Counted from the stretch's first letter, positions 12,606 through 21,948 are shown. The stretch: DNA of 64,000 bases from Arthrobacter sp. NicSoilB8 (GCF_019977355.1 NZ_AP024655.1:1178001-1242000); one strand, 5' to 3'. Made by a program: numbers and translations. The notes: generated by a model from the sequence alone, not told the origin.

Positions 12606-14924
12606 TCACCGGCTGCCGGGCACCCGTGCGCCCCGCAGCGCCGTGATGGCGCGGGCCGCCTGATCCAGTGCCGGCCGGAGCTCGGCCTGCGGCTGGGGCC
12701 CCGAAAACAGGAAGCCCTGCAAGGAATCGCAGTCCAGGTTCATCAGGTAGCCGGCCTGCGCGGCCGATTCCACGCCTTCGGCTGTGACCGTCAGCCCCAG
12801 CCCGTGGGCCATGCTGATCATGGCATTTAGGATAGGCAGCTGTTCGGTGCCGTCGTGGATCATGGACACGAACGACTGGTCGATCTTCAGCGTGTCCACC
12901 GGCAGGCCCTGGAGGCGCCCGAGGGACGAGAAGCCGGTGCCGAAATCATCCAGCGCCACGCGGACGCCGGCCCTGCGCAGGCTCACGAGCTGCTGGATCA
13001 CGTGGCAGTCGTCCTCGAAGAAGACGCTCTCCGTGACCTCCACGACGAGCTGGTGCGGGTCCACGCCGCAGGATTCCGTCACTGCCAGGACCAGCTCCGC
13101 GAAGTCCCCGTGCTGCAGCTGGACACCGGAGACGTTCACGGCCAGCGACCGGGAGCGGTCCTCCAGCAGCCAGGGCTTGAGCTCGGTGCAGCCGCGCAGC
13201 AGAACCTCGGTGCCGATCTCGACGATGAGGCCGCTGCGTTCGGCGGCCGGAATGAACTGTTTGGGCGGAACGAGCGTACCCTCACGCACCCAGCGGGCCA
13301 GGGCCTCGACCTTGGTCACCGTCCCTCGGCCCGCGGATACGATCGGCTGGTAGTGCACGGCGATCTGCCCGTTGTCCACGGCCAGGCGCAGGCCGGCCTC
13401 GAGGTCGTTGCGGTCCACGAGAGCCTTCATCATCTCGGGCCGGAAGCGCATGTACCGGTTCTTGCCGGCGGCCTTGGCGGCATACATCGCGACGTCGGCG
13501 CGGCGCAGGAGTTCGGAGGCGTCCACCGCGGTCCCGCCTGCTTCGGCGGCCCCGCCCGTCGCGGACTCGCCGGCCCCGTCGGTGGCCCCGGTGTTCCCGG
13601 TGTTCCCGATGTTCTCGGTGTTCCCGCCGATCGAGGCGAGCCCCAGGCTCAGGCTGGGCCGCAGCATGGTGCCGTCGATCCACACCGGAACGCGCAGCGA
13701 GTCGACGATCCTGGCGGCGATGGCCCCGGGCTCCTGCGAGCCGACCAGGAGCACCACGAATTCGTCGCCGCCCAGCCGGGCCACGACGTCGTCCGGCCGG
13801 ACGCATGTGCGCAGCCGCCGGCCGACCTCAATGAGCATCTGGTCCCCGGCATGGTGGCCCAGGATGTCGTTGACTTCCTTGAAGTCGTCCAGGTCCAGGA
13901 GCAGGACGTCGACGGCGGTGACGAGCGGGCCCGCGAGGGCGCCGGCGAGGCGGTCGTTGAAGTGCTGGCGGTTGGACAGCCCGGTCAGCCCGTCCCGGAA
14001 CGCCAGCGCCGTGAGCTGGGCAGACTGCTCGGCGAGGTCCGCCATCGCCCGGGTGATGCGGTCCTGGGCGACCTTGGCCGCGGTCACATCGCGGAAGCTC
14101 CACACGCGTCCGACCACCTGGTCCGCGACCTTCTGCGGGCGGGAGTAGCGTTCGATCGTCCTGCCGTCCCGGAAATTCAGGACGTCGTGGCTTTCCGCAG
14201 CGGGATCGGCGTAGAGGGCAACGACCTTCCCGACGAACTGGGCCGGATCCTGCAGTTGGTCCAGGACGAAGGCCATGACGGCTTCGTCGTCCCGGGTGGC
14301 CAGCAACTCCCGCGGGATGCCCCACATGGAGACGAACTGGTTGTTGACGCCGGCGATCTCGCCCGCGCTGCTGACCACCAGGATGCCGTCGGCGGTGGAT
14401 TCGAGTGTCGCGGTCAGCAGCGACATGGCTTCGCGGAGGCTGTCGTCGCTCTCCGGCCGGTGCGACGTGTCCCGGACGGCGGCGATCATGCTCGCGGTCC
14501 CTTCAGCGGTAACCAGGACGGATCCGGCCACTTCGGCCGGGAACTCAGTGCCGTCCGCCCGCAGGCCGTAGGCCTCCACGGGAACAAGGTCGGCGTTGGC
14601 GGCAACGTCCTGGGCAACGGCACCGGCGCCGGCACCGCCGTGGGCCTCGCGGCGGAGGCTGAAGAACAGCCGCTGAAGTCCGTCCCGGAATCCCTCGGCC
14701 AGAAGCATGCGGTGGTCCGAGCCCACGAGCTCCCCGCGGGAGTAGCCGAACATGCGCTCCGCGGCGGTGTTGACCATGGTGATGGTGCCGTCCTCGGCCA
14801 CCACCATCAAGGCATCGGGGCTGGATTCCACCAGCTCCCCGTAGCCGGGAACCGCTCCCGAGGTTTCCTCCGGGTACGACGACGGCGCCGTCACCCGACT
14901 GCCGCCGGGCGAACCTGAGTCCAA
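12606..14924 (-). CDS. PAS-PAS-GGDEF-EAL diguanylate cyclase/phosphodiesterase
   Basis: A 772-residue c-di-GMP enzyme. A first PAS domain (GELVESSPDALMVVAEDG) is followed by a second PAS-like domain starting near STADGILVVSSAGE, then GGDEF and EAL domains. Both catalytic sites look complete: DLDDFKEVNDILGHHAGD, RLGGDEFVVLL with RPDD inhibitory site, EALARW, NVSG, DDFGTGFSSLG, VTAEGVES and QGFLF. The GGDEF domain carries an unusual Gly/Asn/Thr-rich insertion encoded at about 13530-13640. The predicted start is a TTG at 14924, and a GTG at 14894 is an alternative; neither has a strong ribosome binding site. It precedes its paralogue (10467-12479) on the same strand with almost no gap, so they are probably cotranscribed after a tandem duplication. 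Confidence 0.9.
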   Translation of the reverse strand: MDSGSPGGSRVTAPSSYPEETSGAVPGYGELVESSPDALMVVAEDGTITMVNTAAERMFGYSRGELVGSDHRMLLAEGFRDGLQRLFFSLRREAHGGAGAGAVAQDVAANADLVPVEAYGLRADGTEFPAEVAGSVLVTAEGTASMIAAVRDTSHRPESDDSLREAMSLLTATLESTADGILVVSSAGEIAGVNNQFVSMWGIPRELLATRDDEAVMAFVLDQLQDPAQFVGKVVALYADPAAESHDVLNFRDGRTIERYSRPQKVADQVVGRVWSFRDVTAAKVAQDRITRAMADLAEQSAQLTALAFRDGLTGLSNRQHFNDRLAGALAGPLVTAVDVLLLDLDDFKEVNDILGHHAGDQMLIEVGRRLRTCVRPDDVVARLGGDEFVVLLVGSQEPGAIAARIVDSLRVPVWIDGTMLRPSLSLGLASIGGNTENIGNTGNTGATDGAGESATGGAAEAGGTAVDASELLRRADVAMYAAKAAGKNRYMRFRPEMMKALVDRNDLEAGLRLAVDNGQIAVHYQPIVSAGRGTVTKVEALARWVREGTLVPPKQFIPAAERSGLIVEIGTEVLLRGCTELKPWLLEDRSRSLAVNVSGVQLQHGDFAELVLAVTESCGVDPHQLVVEVTESVFFEDDCHVIQQLVSLRRAGVRVALDDFGTGFSSLGRLQGLPVDTLKIDQSFVSMIHDGTEQLPILNAMISMAHGLGLTVTAEGVESAAQAGYLMNLDCDSLQGFLFSGPQPQAELRPALDQAARAITALRGARVPGSR

Positions 14925-15070
14925 GCAACCATGTAAAACCCTTCCATCGGGAAATCATAGGCTTCCCGGGGCTGCCGTGGGTGTCAATACGAGGGCGGGG
15001 CGTCTCCGGGCCCGGGGGAGAACGAACACCCCGCTGCGCCATCACCCGCGGGCGCCGTCACCCACGGTGC

Positions 15071-16249
15071 CTAGAATTCCTGCTTGGCGGCCGTTGGCGC
15101 GAGGGCAGCGGGAGCGAGAAGGGACCGGCCAACGGGAGGTTCCCGGGTCACGGCCTTGTAATGGCCCACGAGTTCGGCGCCGAGGACGGACCACGTCCGG
15201 CCCTGGACCGAGGCGTGCGCGGCCGCTGCGAACGCGCGGCGCTTGGCGTCGTCGCCCATCAGGTCCATCACGCGGGCCCGGAGCGCGGCGAGGTCGCCGG
15301 GCTCGTACAGCCAGCCGGTCCGCGAATTCTCCACGAGGTCCAGCGGGCCGCCGCGGCCCGTGGCCACCACCGGAACCCCGGACGCCATGGCCTCCTGGAT
15401 GGTCTGGCAGAAGGTTTCGAACTCGCCGGGGTGCACGAAGAGATCGAAGGACGCCACCGCCCGGGCGAGGTCGGCGCCGCCGAGGAACCCCGTGAAAACC
15501 GCCTCCGGCAGGGCAGCTTCCAGGGCCGGCCGCTGCGGACCGTCGCCGACGATCACGAGCCGGGTCCCCGGAACATCCGCCAGGACCGCCAGATCCTCCA
15601 CCTGCTTCTCGGCCGCCAGCCGGCCCACGTAGCCGATCAGGCGCTCGCCGCCGGGCGCCACGGAGGCCCGCCAGCCGGCGTCGCGCTTGTCCGGGTTGAA
15701 CCGCCGGGTATCCACGCCGCGCCGCCACATGTCCACGCGCGGAATGCCGCGGCCGCGGAGCTGGTTGAGCGCGAAGGTGGAGGGGACGAGGGTGCGCGAG
15801 GCCAGCAGATGGATCTGTTCCACCCGGTTCCAGGCCCAGTTCTCCAAGAACGGGACGCCGTACCGCGCCGCGTAGCCGGGGACCTCGGTCTGGTAGATGG
15901 CGACCGTGGGGATGCCGAGCTGGTGGGCGGCCTGCGCCGCCCGCCAGCCGAGCACGAACGGGGACGCGAGGTGGACGACGTCGGGCGCGTAGTCGGCAAG
16001 GATTCGCTTGACCCGATACACACCGCCCAACGCCACCCGCACATTCGCATAGCCGGCCAGCGGGACCGAGGGGAGCCGGTGGACGTGGGCGCCGGAGACC
16101 TCGTCCGGGACATCCGTGTCCTGCGTGGACGGCGCGATCACGAGGACCTCGTCCCCGCGCTCCTGCAGATGCTCCAGCACGCGCAGGATGGAGTGGGTGA
16201 CCCCGTTCATGAGCGGCAGGAATGATTCGGCGACGATTGCGATCCTCAC
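15071..16249 (-). CDS. GT-B family 4 glycosyltransferase (mannosyltransferase-like)
   Basis: A 392-residue glycosyltransferase with the GT-B fold. The N-terminal acceptor domain starts MRIAIVAESFLPLMNGV with the glycine turn. The C-terminal nucleotide-sugar domain has VGRLAAEKQVEDL and the EX7E pattern EFETFCQTIQEAMASGVPVV near residue 290. It resembles actinobacterial GDP-mannose-dependent alpha-mannosyltransferases that act on glycolipids (the MgtA type), but donor and acceptor are inferred. There is no transmembrane segment; such enzymes sit on the inner membrane face. The start is GTG at 16249, with GGAGGA lying unusually close. It lies upstream of the GGDEF/EAL pair on the same strand with a 146-base gap. 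Confidence 0.85.
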   Translation of the reverse strand: MRIAIVAESFLPLMNGVTHSILRVLEHLQERGDEVLVIAPSTQDTDVPDEVSGAHVHRLPSVPLAGYANVRVALGGVYRVKRILADYAPDVVHLASPFVLGWRAAQAAHQLGIPTVAIYQTEVPGYAARYGVPFLENWAWNRVEQIHLLASRTLVPSTFALNQLRGRGIPRVDMWRRGVDTRRFNPDKRDAGWRASVAPGGERLIGYVGRLAAEKQVEDLAVLADVPGTRLVIVGDGPQRPALEAALPEAVFTGFLGGADLARAVASFDLFVHPGEFETFCQTIQEAMASGVPVVATGRGGPLDLVENSRTGWLYEPGDLAALRARVMDLMGDDAKRRAFAAAAHASVQGRTWSVLGAELVGHYKAVTREPPVGRSLLAPAALAPTAAKQEF

Positions 16250-16678
16250 TCCTCCACGGTGCGTGCGGCGGTTTGCGGTCCGGGGGAGCGGGCGTGGCCG
16301 TCAGGGGAAGAGTGGGTTAACAGGCGGGCGCTGTCAGGCTGGCGGCTTTAGGGGGCACACGCGGACCGGGTCAGGAGGGCGCACACGGACCGGGTCAGGC
16401 CGGGCGCAGTTGGGCGGGAGGCCTCTAGGAGGGCGTGAACGATTGGTGCCATGAGTCCAAGGCGCACCCCGACGGAATGGCGGTGCCGGACGGCATGACG
16501 AAAGGACGGGCTACAGCGGATCGGGCCAATTGCCGACCGGGAGGCGGGCCAGCATGCCGGAAACCATCGGTAACCTCACTGCCGGGCCACGCTCGCGCAT
16601 ATTGCCTTCCATCTGAAATACCTCCAGAGGCGACGGGACTTCAGAATACGCCCGTCGCCCCGTAGCGTCCAGAGGGGG
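16250..16678. other. Intergenic region with a short direct repeat
   Basis: No convincing gene is seen. Two near-identical copies of CACAC(G)CGGACCGGGTCAGG, one at about 16356-16375 and one at 16382-16400, form a direct repeat. The right end holds the hairpin described at 16629-16659. The rest shows nothing I can interpret. Confidence 0.5.
16629..16659 (-). terminator. Hairpin after the flotillin/NfeD operon
   Basis: A 9-bp stem (GGCGACGGG/CCCGTCGCC) with a 13-base loop lies about 20 bases beyond the stop of the minus-strand NfeD-like gene. There is no clear T run. Confidence 0.55.
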
Positions 16679-16918
16679 TCAATCGTCCTTGAGCACGTCG
16701 GGGAGTTCGTCCACGAACACGGTCTGGGGCGGTTCGAAATAGATGACCAGGACCTTCTCGCCCACGGCGAAGACGCTGCTCTTGTCGAACGGGTGCGCAT
16801 GGAACGCGCTGGTTCCGCCGCGGACGGGGAGCATGACCTCGCCGATGGTTCCCGGGCCGATCCGTCCGGTGACGCGCCCGATCTTTCCGGTCAGGCTCCG
16901 GTCAACATCCTTATGCAT
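16679..16918 (-). CDS. Small NfeD-like OB-fold protein
   Basis: A 79-residue soluble protein whose pattern (TGKIGRVTGRIGPGTIGEV, then ...GEKVLVIYFEPPQTVFV) matches the C-terminal OB-fold domain of NfeD proteins. It lacks the transmembrane and protease parts of full NfeD. NfeD domains are found next to flotillins, and here the gene directly follows a flotillin gene on the same strand, 65 bases apart, which supports the assignment. It probably partners with the flotillin in membrane microdomain organisation. The ATG at 16918 is preferred (GGGG about 6 bases upstream); a GTG directly before it is possible. Confidence 0.65.
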   Translation of the reverse strand: MHKDVDRSLTGKIGRVTGRIGPGTIGEVMLPVRGGTSAFHAHPFDKSSVFAVGEKVLVIYFEPPQTVFVDELPDVLKDD

Positions 16919-16983
16919 CACAACCCCAGTACATCAGAACCCCAGTTAATCAGGATCCCGGGACTTCGGCTCGCACGGCAGCC

Positions 16984-18420
16984 CTACGCATCCGGAGTTT
17001 TCGGGTTCCGTTTGGCGGCGTCCCTGCCGTCCTTGAGCGCGTTGGAGAGCGCCGGGAGGTAGTTGCCCACCTGTGCCATAATCCCGCCGATCATCTGGTT
17101 GACCCCTTCTCCGCCGTTGAGGACGGTCATTTGGCCGACGTGCGCAAACGGCTCGGCCGCCGCCGCGACGATGGCCGGCATGTTCTCGGCGAGCTGCTGG
17201 GAGATGACGGCGTCCTGATTGGTTGCGAGCGCCTCGGCACGGGCCTTGATGCCCTCTGCCTCGGCCAGTGCCTTGGCCTTGATGGCGGAGGCGGCGGCGT
17301 CGCCGCGCGCCTTCGTGGCGGCAGCCTCGGCCTCGCCGGTCACCCTGGTGGCCCCGGCCGCCGCCGCTGCCGCGTTCGCATTCGCCTGCGCCTGCAGCTC
17401 GGTCCTGCGGGCGTTGACCTGGGCTTCGAGCTCCGTGCGCCGGGCCAGCGCCTCGGCGGCGCTGATGTCCGCGGATTTCTGGCCCTCGGCGTCGGTGCGC
17501 TTGGCATAGGCCCGCGCGTCGGCGGGTTTGCGGACGGTGGTTTGCAGCTTCTGCTCCTCCCGGTCGGCCTCGAGCTTGGCCACCTCGGTTTCCTGGACCA
17601 CCACCTGCTGGCGTGCCGTCGCGTCGGCCAGCGGGCCGGCCTGGGCCGCGTTCGCCTTGGCGCGCTCGGCATTGGCCTGCGCCTCGGACTGCCGGATCGC
17701 GGACACGCTCCGGGCGTCCGCGATCAAGGCCTCGGCTTCCGCCTCCTTTTCTGCCGCCTCGCGGTTCCGGGTGGCCTCCGCGATGCGGGCCTCCATCTTG
17801 ACCAGGGCAATGTGCGGCATGGCGATGTTCTGGATGTAGCCCGTGGGATCCTGGAGATCCTTGATCTGCAGCGAATCGACCACCAGCCCAAGCTTCTCCA
17901 TTTCGACGCCGCTGGCGCTGCGGACCAGGGAAGCCAGCTTGTCCCGCTCGCGGATGATCTCCTCCACCGTCATACTGCCGATGATCGAGCGGAGGTGGCC
18001 CTCGAAGACGTTGTACACCTGGCTCTCCATCTTGGGCTGCTGGCCCAGAAACCGCCGGGCGGCATTGGCAATGAACGGCGGGGCGTCCCCGATCTTGTAG
18101 ATGACCACGCCTTCAACGATCACCTGGATGCCCTGGGAGGTCACGCAGGAAACCTTGAGTTCGGTTTCATTCAGCGTCAGGGACAACGCCCGCACGGTCT
18201 GGAGGCCGGGCAGCACCAGGGCGCCCTTGCCCGTGACGATCTTGAAGTCCATTCCCTCCCGGGTCTCCAGCGTGCCGCGGGTCAGCCCGGAGATGATGAG
18301 GGCCTCGTTCGGTTCAGCCACCTTCCACATCAGTTTTGTTGCCACCCAGATGACGCCGACGACGACGGCCGCCCCCACGATGATCGAAATGAGCGGGTAG
18401 AAAGCTGACAAGTCCGGCAT
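16984..18420 (-). CDS. Flotillin-family SPFH protein
   Basis: A 478-residue membrane scaffold protein. An N-terminal transmembrane helix (PLISIIVGAAVVVGVIWVA, about residues 9-27) is followed by an SPFH/Band-7 domain to about residue 200. A long Ala/Glu/Gln-rich coiled coil with repeated EAEA/ARRTEL-type heptads follows, then a C-terminal segment rich in Gly, Met and Gln. This is the layout of bacterial flotillins, which oligomerise at the inner membrane in lipid-raft-like domains. It is followed by an NfeD-like gene and diverges from the adenylate-forming enzyme gene at 18718. Confidence 0.9.
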   Translation of the reverse strand: MPDLSAFYPLISIIVGAAVVVGVIWVATKLMWKVAEPNEALIISGLTRGTLETREGMDFKIVTGKGALVLPGLQTVRALSLTLNETELKVSCVTSQGIQVIVEGVVIYKIGDAPPFIANAARRFLGQQPKMESQVYNVFEGHLRSIIGSMTVEEIIRERDKLASLVRSASGVEMEKLGLVVDSLQIKDLQDPTGYIQNIAMPHIALVKMEARIAEATRNREAAEKEAEAEALIADARSVSAIRQSEAQANAERAKANAAQAGPLADATARQQVVVQETEVAKLEADREEQKLQTTVRKPADARAYAKRTDAEGQKSADISAAEALARRTELEAQVNARRTELQAQANANAAAAAAGATRVTGEAEAAATKARGDAAASAIKAKALAEAEGIKARAEALATNQDAVISQQLAENMPAIVAAAAEPFAHVGQMTVLNGGEGVNQMIGGIMAQVGNYLPALSNALKDGRDAAKRNPKTPDA

Positions 18421-18717
18421 AACCAGGTCCCTTCACGGCGGTGGAAAAGGTCTAACGCAAAGCCCCAAACGTTGCTGCTGGTAGTCCCCGGCCGGCCCGG
18501 CGGCACGAATTGCGGCGCCGCCCAGCCAGCCGTTGTACACAGTCTGGGGTCCTCGCTGCCGGGAAGTCCAGCAAATCGGCGATCCCGGCGTGCACCTGAG
18601 GTCCCCCGGTGACGAAAGCCCCTGTCGGGCCGGCCGCTGCCGTGCCAGCGTGGAGAGAGCGCGCAGGCGTCGAAAGAGCGGGGCCGGGCCGCCGCACCCG
18701 CGAAAGGGTGATGGGTG

Positions 18718-20139
18718 ATGCACAGCTCTCCTCGCGGGATGATGCAGTTGGCCGGGACCGCGTGGGACATCTGGCGGGCCGAGCGGGCCGGCCAGGACGC
18801 GATCGCCCGCCGGCAGCGGGACCGGCTCGCCGTGCTGGTCGAATACGCGCGGTCCGCCTCGCCCTTCTACCGCCGGCTGTACCGGGACGTGCCGGACACA
18901 GTCACGGGCACCGGCACGGATCTGGTCACGAACCTGCGGGAGCTGCCTCCAGTGGGCAAGCGCGAACTCATGGAAAACTTCGATGACTGGGTGACCGACC
19001 CCCACGTCACGCTCGCCGGCCTGAAGGAAGAGCTCCTCGGCGACCCCTCGCGCATCGGCGGCTTCTACCGCGGGAAGTACCTCGTCATGACGACGTCGGG
19101 ATCCACCGGGGAACCGGCGGTCCTGGTCCAGGACCGGAACGCGTGGCTGGTGGCGAACCTCCTCGCCCGGATCCGCGAACGGCGGACCCTGGTGACGGCT
19201 GCAGAGGCCCGGGCCTTCCTGCGCCGGGGGCTGCGGGCCGCGGCGCTGATCGCGGCCGGGGACCACTTTGCCGGCGTCGTGCTGACGGAAAACGCGCGGC
19301 GCCGCAGTGCGCACATCGCCCGCCGGGTCCGCGTTTTTTCCGTTCTCCGCCCGCTGACGGAACTCGTGGCGGAACTCAACGACTTCCAGCCGACCATGCT
19401 CTACGGCTATCCGAGCGCCATGCTGCAACTGGCCGCCGAACAGAAGGCGGGACGGCTCAGGATCCACCCAGTCCTGGCAATCGCGTCCGGGGAAAGCTTG
19501 ACGGCGAAGGGCGCGGCGGACATCGAGTCCGCCCTGGGCTGCCGTGCCACTGAGCGGTATCTTGCCTCGGAGGCCCTGGCCCTGACCAGCCGGTGCAGTG
19601 AGGGGCTGTTCCACGTCAACGCGGACTGGTACATCGTGGAGCCCGTGGACGGGAACTACCAGCCCGTCCCGGCCGGACAACTCTCCGCCACGGTGCTGGT
19701 CACCAACCTGGCCAACCGGGTCCAGCCCCTCATCCGCTACAACCTCGGCGACCGCGTGCAGACGGTTCCCGGCCCGTGCGCTTGCGGCAGCGTCTTTGCG
19801 GCGCTGCGGGTCGAGGGGCGCAGCGGCGACGTGGTGACGTTCGCGGCCGCCGGCGCGGCCGGGGGAGTGGTGACGGTGTTGCCGCTGGCGCTGGGTACGG
19901 TGATCGAGGAAACCGCCGGCGTCCGCCGGTTCCAGGCGATCCGGACCGGGCCGGGGTCGCTCACCGTGCGGCTCGAACTGGGACCGGAAGCCGCGGCGGC
20001 GGACGTGCGGGCTGCAGTGAGGGAACGCCTGGGCCGGTTCTTCGCGGCCCAAGGCGCCGACGGCGTCGACGTCCGGTTCGCCGATGAGCCGCCCCGGCCG
20101 GACCGCAGCGGCAAGTTCCGGCAGGTGTGGTCCGCCTGA
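18718..20139 (+). CDS. PaaK/CapK-like adenylate-forming enzyme
   Basis: A 473-residue protein of the phenylacetate-CoA ligase/coenzyme F390 synthetase/CapK group. The AMP-binding P-loop TTSGSTGEP is near residue 123, the aromatic segment MLYGYPSAM follows, and NLGDRVQ resembles the motif after which the adenylate is bound. A short C-terminal domain ends DRSGKFRQVW. These enzymes activate a carboxylate as an acyl-adenylate; the acid is unknown here and no pathway genes lie alongside. ATG at 18718 is chosen because AAAGGG lies 9 bases upstream. A GTG just before it is the alternative. It is divergent from the flotillin gene. Confidence 0.8.
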   Translation: MHSSPRGMMQLAGTAWDIWRAERAGQDAIARRQRDRLAVLVEYARSASPFYRRLYRDVPDTVTGTGTDLVTNLRELPPVGKRELMENFDDWVTDPHVTLAGLKEELLGDPSRIGGFYRGKYLVMTTSGSTGEPAVLVQDRNAWLVANLLARIRERRTLVTAAEARAFLRRGLRAAALIAAGDHFAGVVLTENARRRSAHIARRVRVFSVLRPLTELVAELNDFQPTMLYGYPSAMLQLAAEQKAGRLRIHPVLAIASGESLTAKGAADIESALGCRATERYLASEALALTSRCSEGLFHVNADWYIVEPVDGNYQPVPAGQLSATVLVTNLANRVQPLIRYNLGDRVQTVPGPCACGSVFAALRVEGRSGDVVTFAAAGAAGGVVTVLPLALGTVIEETAGVRRFQAIRTGPGSLTVRLELGPEAAAADVRAAVRERLGRFFAAQGADGVDVRFADEPPRPDRSGKFRQVWSA

Positions 20140-20542
20140 GGACGTGCCGCTATTCCTGCCGCGTCCAAGCGGGGAACCGCCGCAATATTTCCCGCCAAGC
20201 TCCTTAAGTAGCCCCATGCGCGGGAAAGCAGTCGGCCGGCCCTGCCACCGGACCGTAACGAGGGTGCGGACGGCCTTGGTGCCGGATGGAAGGGTTCCGT
20301 CCGGGAAGTGAACCACCGGCGGCTCGCCGCCAGCCCGCGGCTGCTGGATTGCCTGGCGGCGGGTGCAGGGGCCCTGCGGACAGCGGATACATTGCGGCGC
20401 CGTCCGGGCCTCGGACTCCGGGTGCTGCCGCTACGGATCATCTTCCCCGGGTGAGGTCCATGACCACGGTGCGGGCAGACAATGGTCGTACTTTGCCAGT
20501 GGCAGGGCTCGCTGCCGCACCCCTTTCGGAAAGGAGACTCCA
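20140..20542. other. Intergenic region, nothing recognised
   Basis: About 400 bases between the adenylate-forming enzyme and a lipoprotein gene. I see no gene with a good start, no tRNA and no strong hairpin. The last 20 bases contain the ribosome binding site of the lipoprotein. Confidence 0.4.
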
Positions 20543-20989
20543 GTGTCCAGACCACACCGGATCCTTGCAGGATCGATCGCAGCCGGGGCGGCCCTCGCGC
20601 TGCTCACGGGCTGCGGCCCCTCCAGCCCCGGCACGTCCGTCAGTAGCGCCAGGGCCGAGAAGAACGTTTCGCAGGCCTGCGCTGCTGCCAGCGCCTTTGC
20701 CGGATCCCTCACAAATTTCAAACAGACACTCAAACCTGGCGCCACGATAGACCAGATCAAATCGGCCAGGGAACAGGTCGCGAAGACTTACGACGACCTG
20801 GTCAAAGCGAGCCAGGACGTAGCCAAAGACGAGATGGACGCCGTACAAAAGGCCGAAAACAAGTTCGACGCAGCCGTCAGGGCCGTCCCGAATGATGCCA
20901 CCCTGAGCCAGGCGGCCGCCTCCCTGCGGGACGACGCAGCCAATGTCCAGGCCGCGGTCAGCGACCTGCAGACGGCGACCAAATGCTGA
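20543..20989 (+). CDS. Small putative lipoprotein with helical domain
   Basis: A 148-residue exported protein. The signal sequence carries a lipobox, LALLTGC, so the mature protein should be anchored to the outer face of the membrane by Cys near residue 24. The mature part is mostly amphipathic helix with Ala, Lys, Asp and Gln (AREQVAKTYDDLVKASQDVA) and ends in a Cys. No known domain is recognised. The GTG at 20543 has AAGGAG six bases upstream, an ideal site, so longer frames from further upstream are not used. Confidence 0.82.
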   Translation: MSRPHRILAGSIAAGAALALLTGCGPSSPGTSVSSARAEKNVSQACAAASAFAGSLTNFKQTLKPGATIDQIKSAREQVAKTYDDLVKASQDVAKDEMDAVQKAENKFDAAVRAVPNDATLSQAAASLRDDAANVQAAVSDLQTATKC

Positions 20990-21086
20990 CGTCCGGGCTT
21001 CACTGGCCAGGCCTGCAGCCAACCTCAGACCTGCCCGGGCCGCGTTCCCGTAGAACACCTCTTCAATCGGAAGCAGGGAAGGTGGC

Positions 21087-21473
21087 ATGAGTTTCTGGGA
21101 AGACTTTTGGGATATCTTCTGGTGGCTTTTCTGCGTGTATGTCTTCCTCGCCTTCCTCTGGGCCTTGTTCGCCGTCATCGGCGACCTGTTCCGCGACGAC
21201 AAGCTGAGCGGCTGGTGGAAAGCCGTCTGGATCCTCGTCCTGGCCTTCCTGCCCTTCTTGGGCCTTCTGGTGTACGTGATTGCCCGCGGTAAGGGCATGA
21301 CGGAGCGGTCCATGGAACGGGCGCGGACGAATCGGGAGGCCTCGGATACGTACATCCGCGGCATCGCTACGGCCAGTCCAAGCGAGGAGATCTCCAAAGC
21401 CACGGCTCTTCGGGATTCGGGAACGATCAGCGCTGATGAATTTGAAAGGATCAAGAGCAAAGCCCTGGCCTGA
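21087..21473 (+). CDS. Membrane protein with PLDc_N-like helices and SHOCT domain
   Basis: A 128-residue protein. The Trp-rich N-terminus (MSFWEDFWDIFWWLFCVYVF) leads into two transmembrane helices, a PLDc_N-like arrangement with a short basic loop between them. The C-terminus (SKATALRDSGTISADEFERIKSKAL) is a SHOCT motif, a short helical segment often found at the ends of proteins and thought to aid oligomerisation. The ATG at 21087 follows GGGAAGG by 6 bases. Function unknown. Confidence 0.8.
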   Translation: MSFWEDFWDIFWWLFCVYVFLAFLWALFAVIGDLFRDDKLSGWWKAVWILVLAFLPFLGLLVYVIARGKGMTERSMERARTNREASDTYIRGIATASPSEEISKATALRDSGTISADEFERIKSKALA

Positions 21474-21762
21474 GAGCGCCGTGGCCCCATCGGCAGCACA
21501 GTTTGCCGGAGGCAAAGCATCGACCTGGGGCACGGTGTTGCTGAAGTCCTCAACTGGAGTCCAGTATCTTCCACGGGGCTCCTCCCTGTCCGTCGCTGCA
21601 TGCCCCAATTGGCGATCCCGGGGCCGGTTCACGGCCGTCGATGGCGTGCTCGCGGCCCCGGCCCGGGCGGAAGCTGCGAGGGTGGCCGGTCAATGGACTC
21701 AGGCTACGCGCAGGGAGCCGGGCTATTATCCGGCTATTACTCCGTTGAAAAGGAGAATCCGC

Positions 21763-21948
21763 TTGTCCGAAGAATTGAGACGGAACATCGTGCCCGTGAT
21801 GCACCACCAGCTGACGACTGAGGACTACGGCGTCAAGGACGTCCAGACTCCGGCGCTGCCCCTAGCCGGGGACATCGGTCATGGGGCCGGCCGCCGTCTG
21901 AATGGCCGTGGCCCGGTCCGGCGGCCACTGCCTTGGGTTGCAGACTGA
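21763..21948 (+). CDS. Small coupled hypothetical protein (61 aa)
   Basis: A frame starting at TTG 21763 with AAAGGAG about 7 bases upstream encodes MSEELRRNIVPVMHHQL... and ends PLPWVAD. Its TGA stop overlaps the ATG of the next gene in a TGATG junction, which is what translationally coupled genes look like. No domain is recognised; the C-terminal half is rich in Arg, Gly and Pro. The 289 bases before it contain nothing I can assign. Confidence 0.5.
   Translation: MSEELRRNIVPVMHHQLTTEDYGVKDVQTPALPLAGDIGHGAGRRLNGRGPVRRPLPWVAD

Noticed and set aside
12855..14918. Long plus-strand frame of 687 codons opposite the GGDEF/EAL gene
   Set aside because: Its protein is a low-complexity mirror of the real gene, with no domain and no start signal. 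GC-rich third positions keep the antisense frame open.
20460..20750. Plus-strand frame beginning MTTVRADNGRTLPVAG before the lipoprotein gene
   Set aside because: It runs out of frame through the lipoprotein gene, whose GTG start has an ideal ribosome binding site and whose lipobox is clear.
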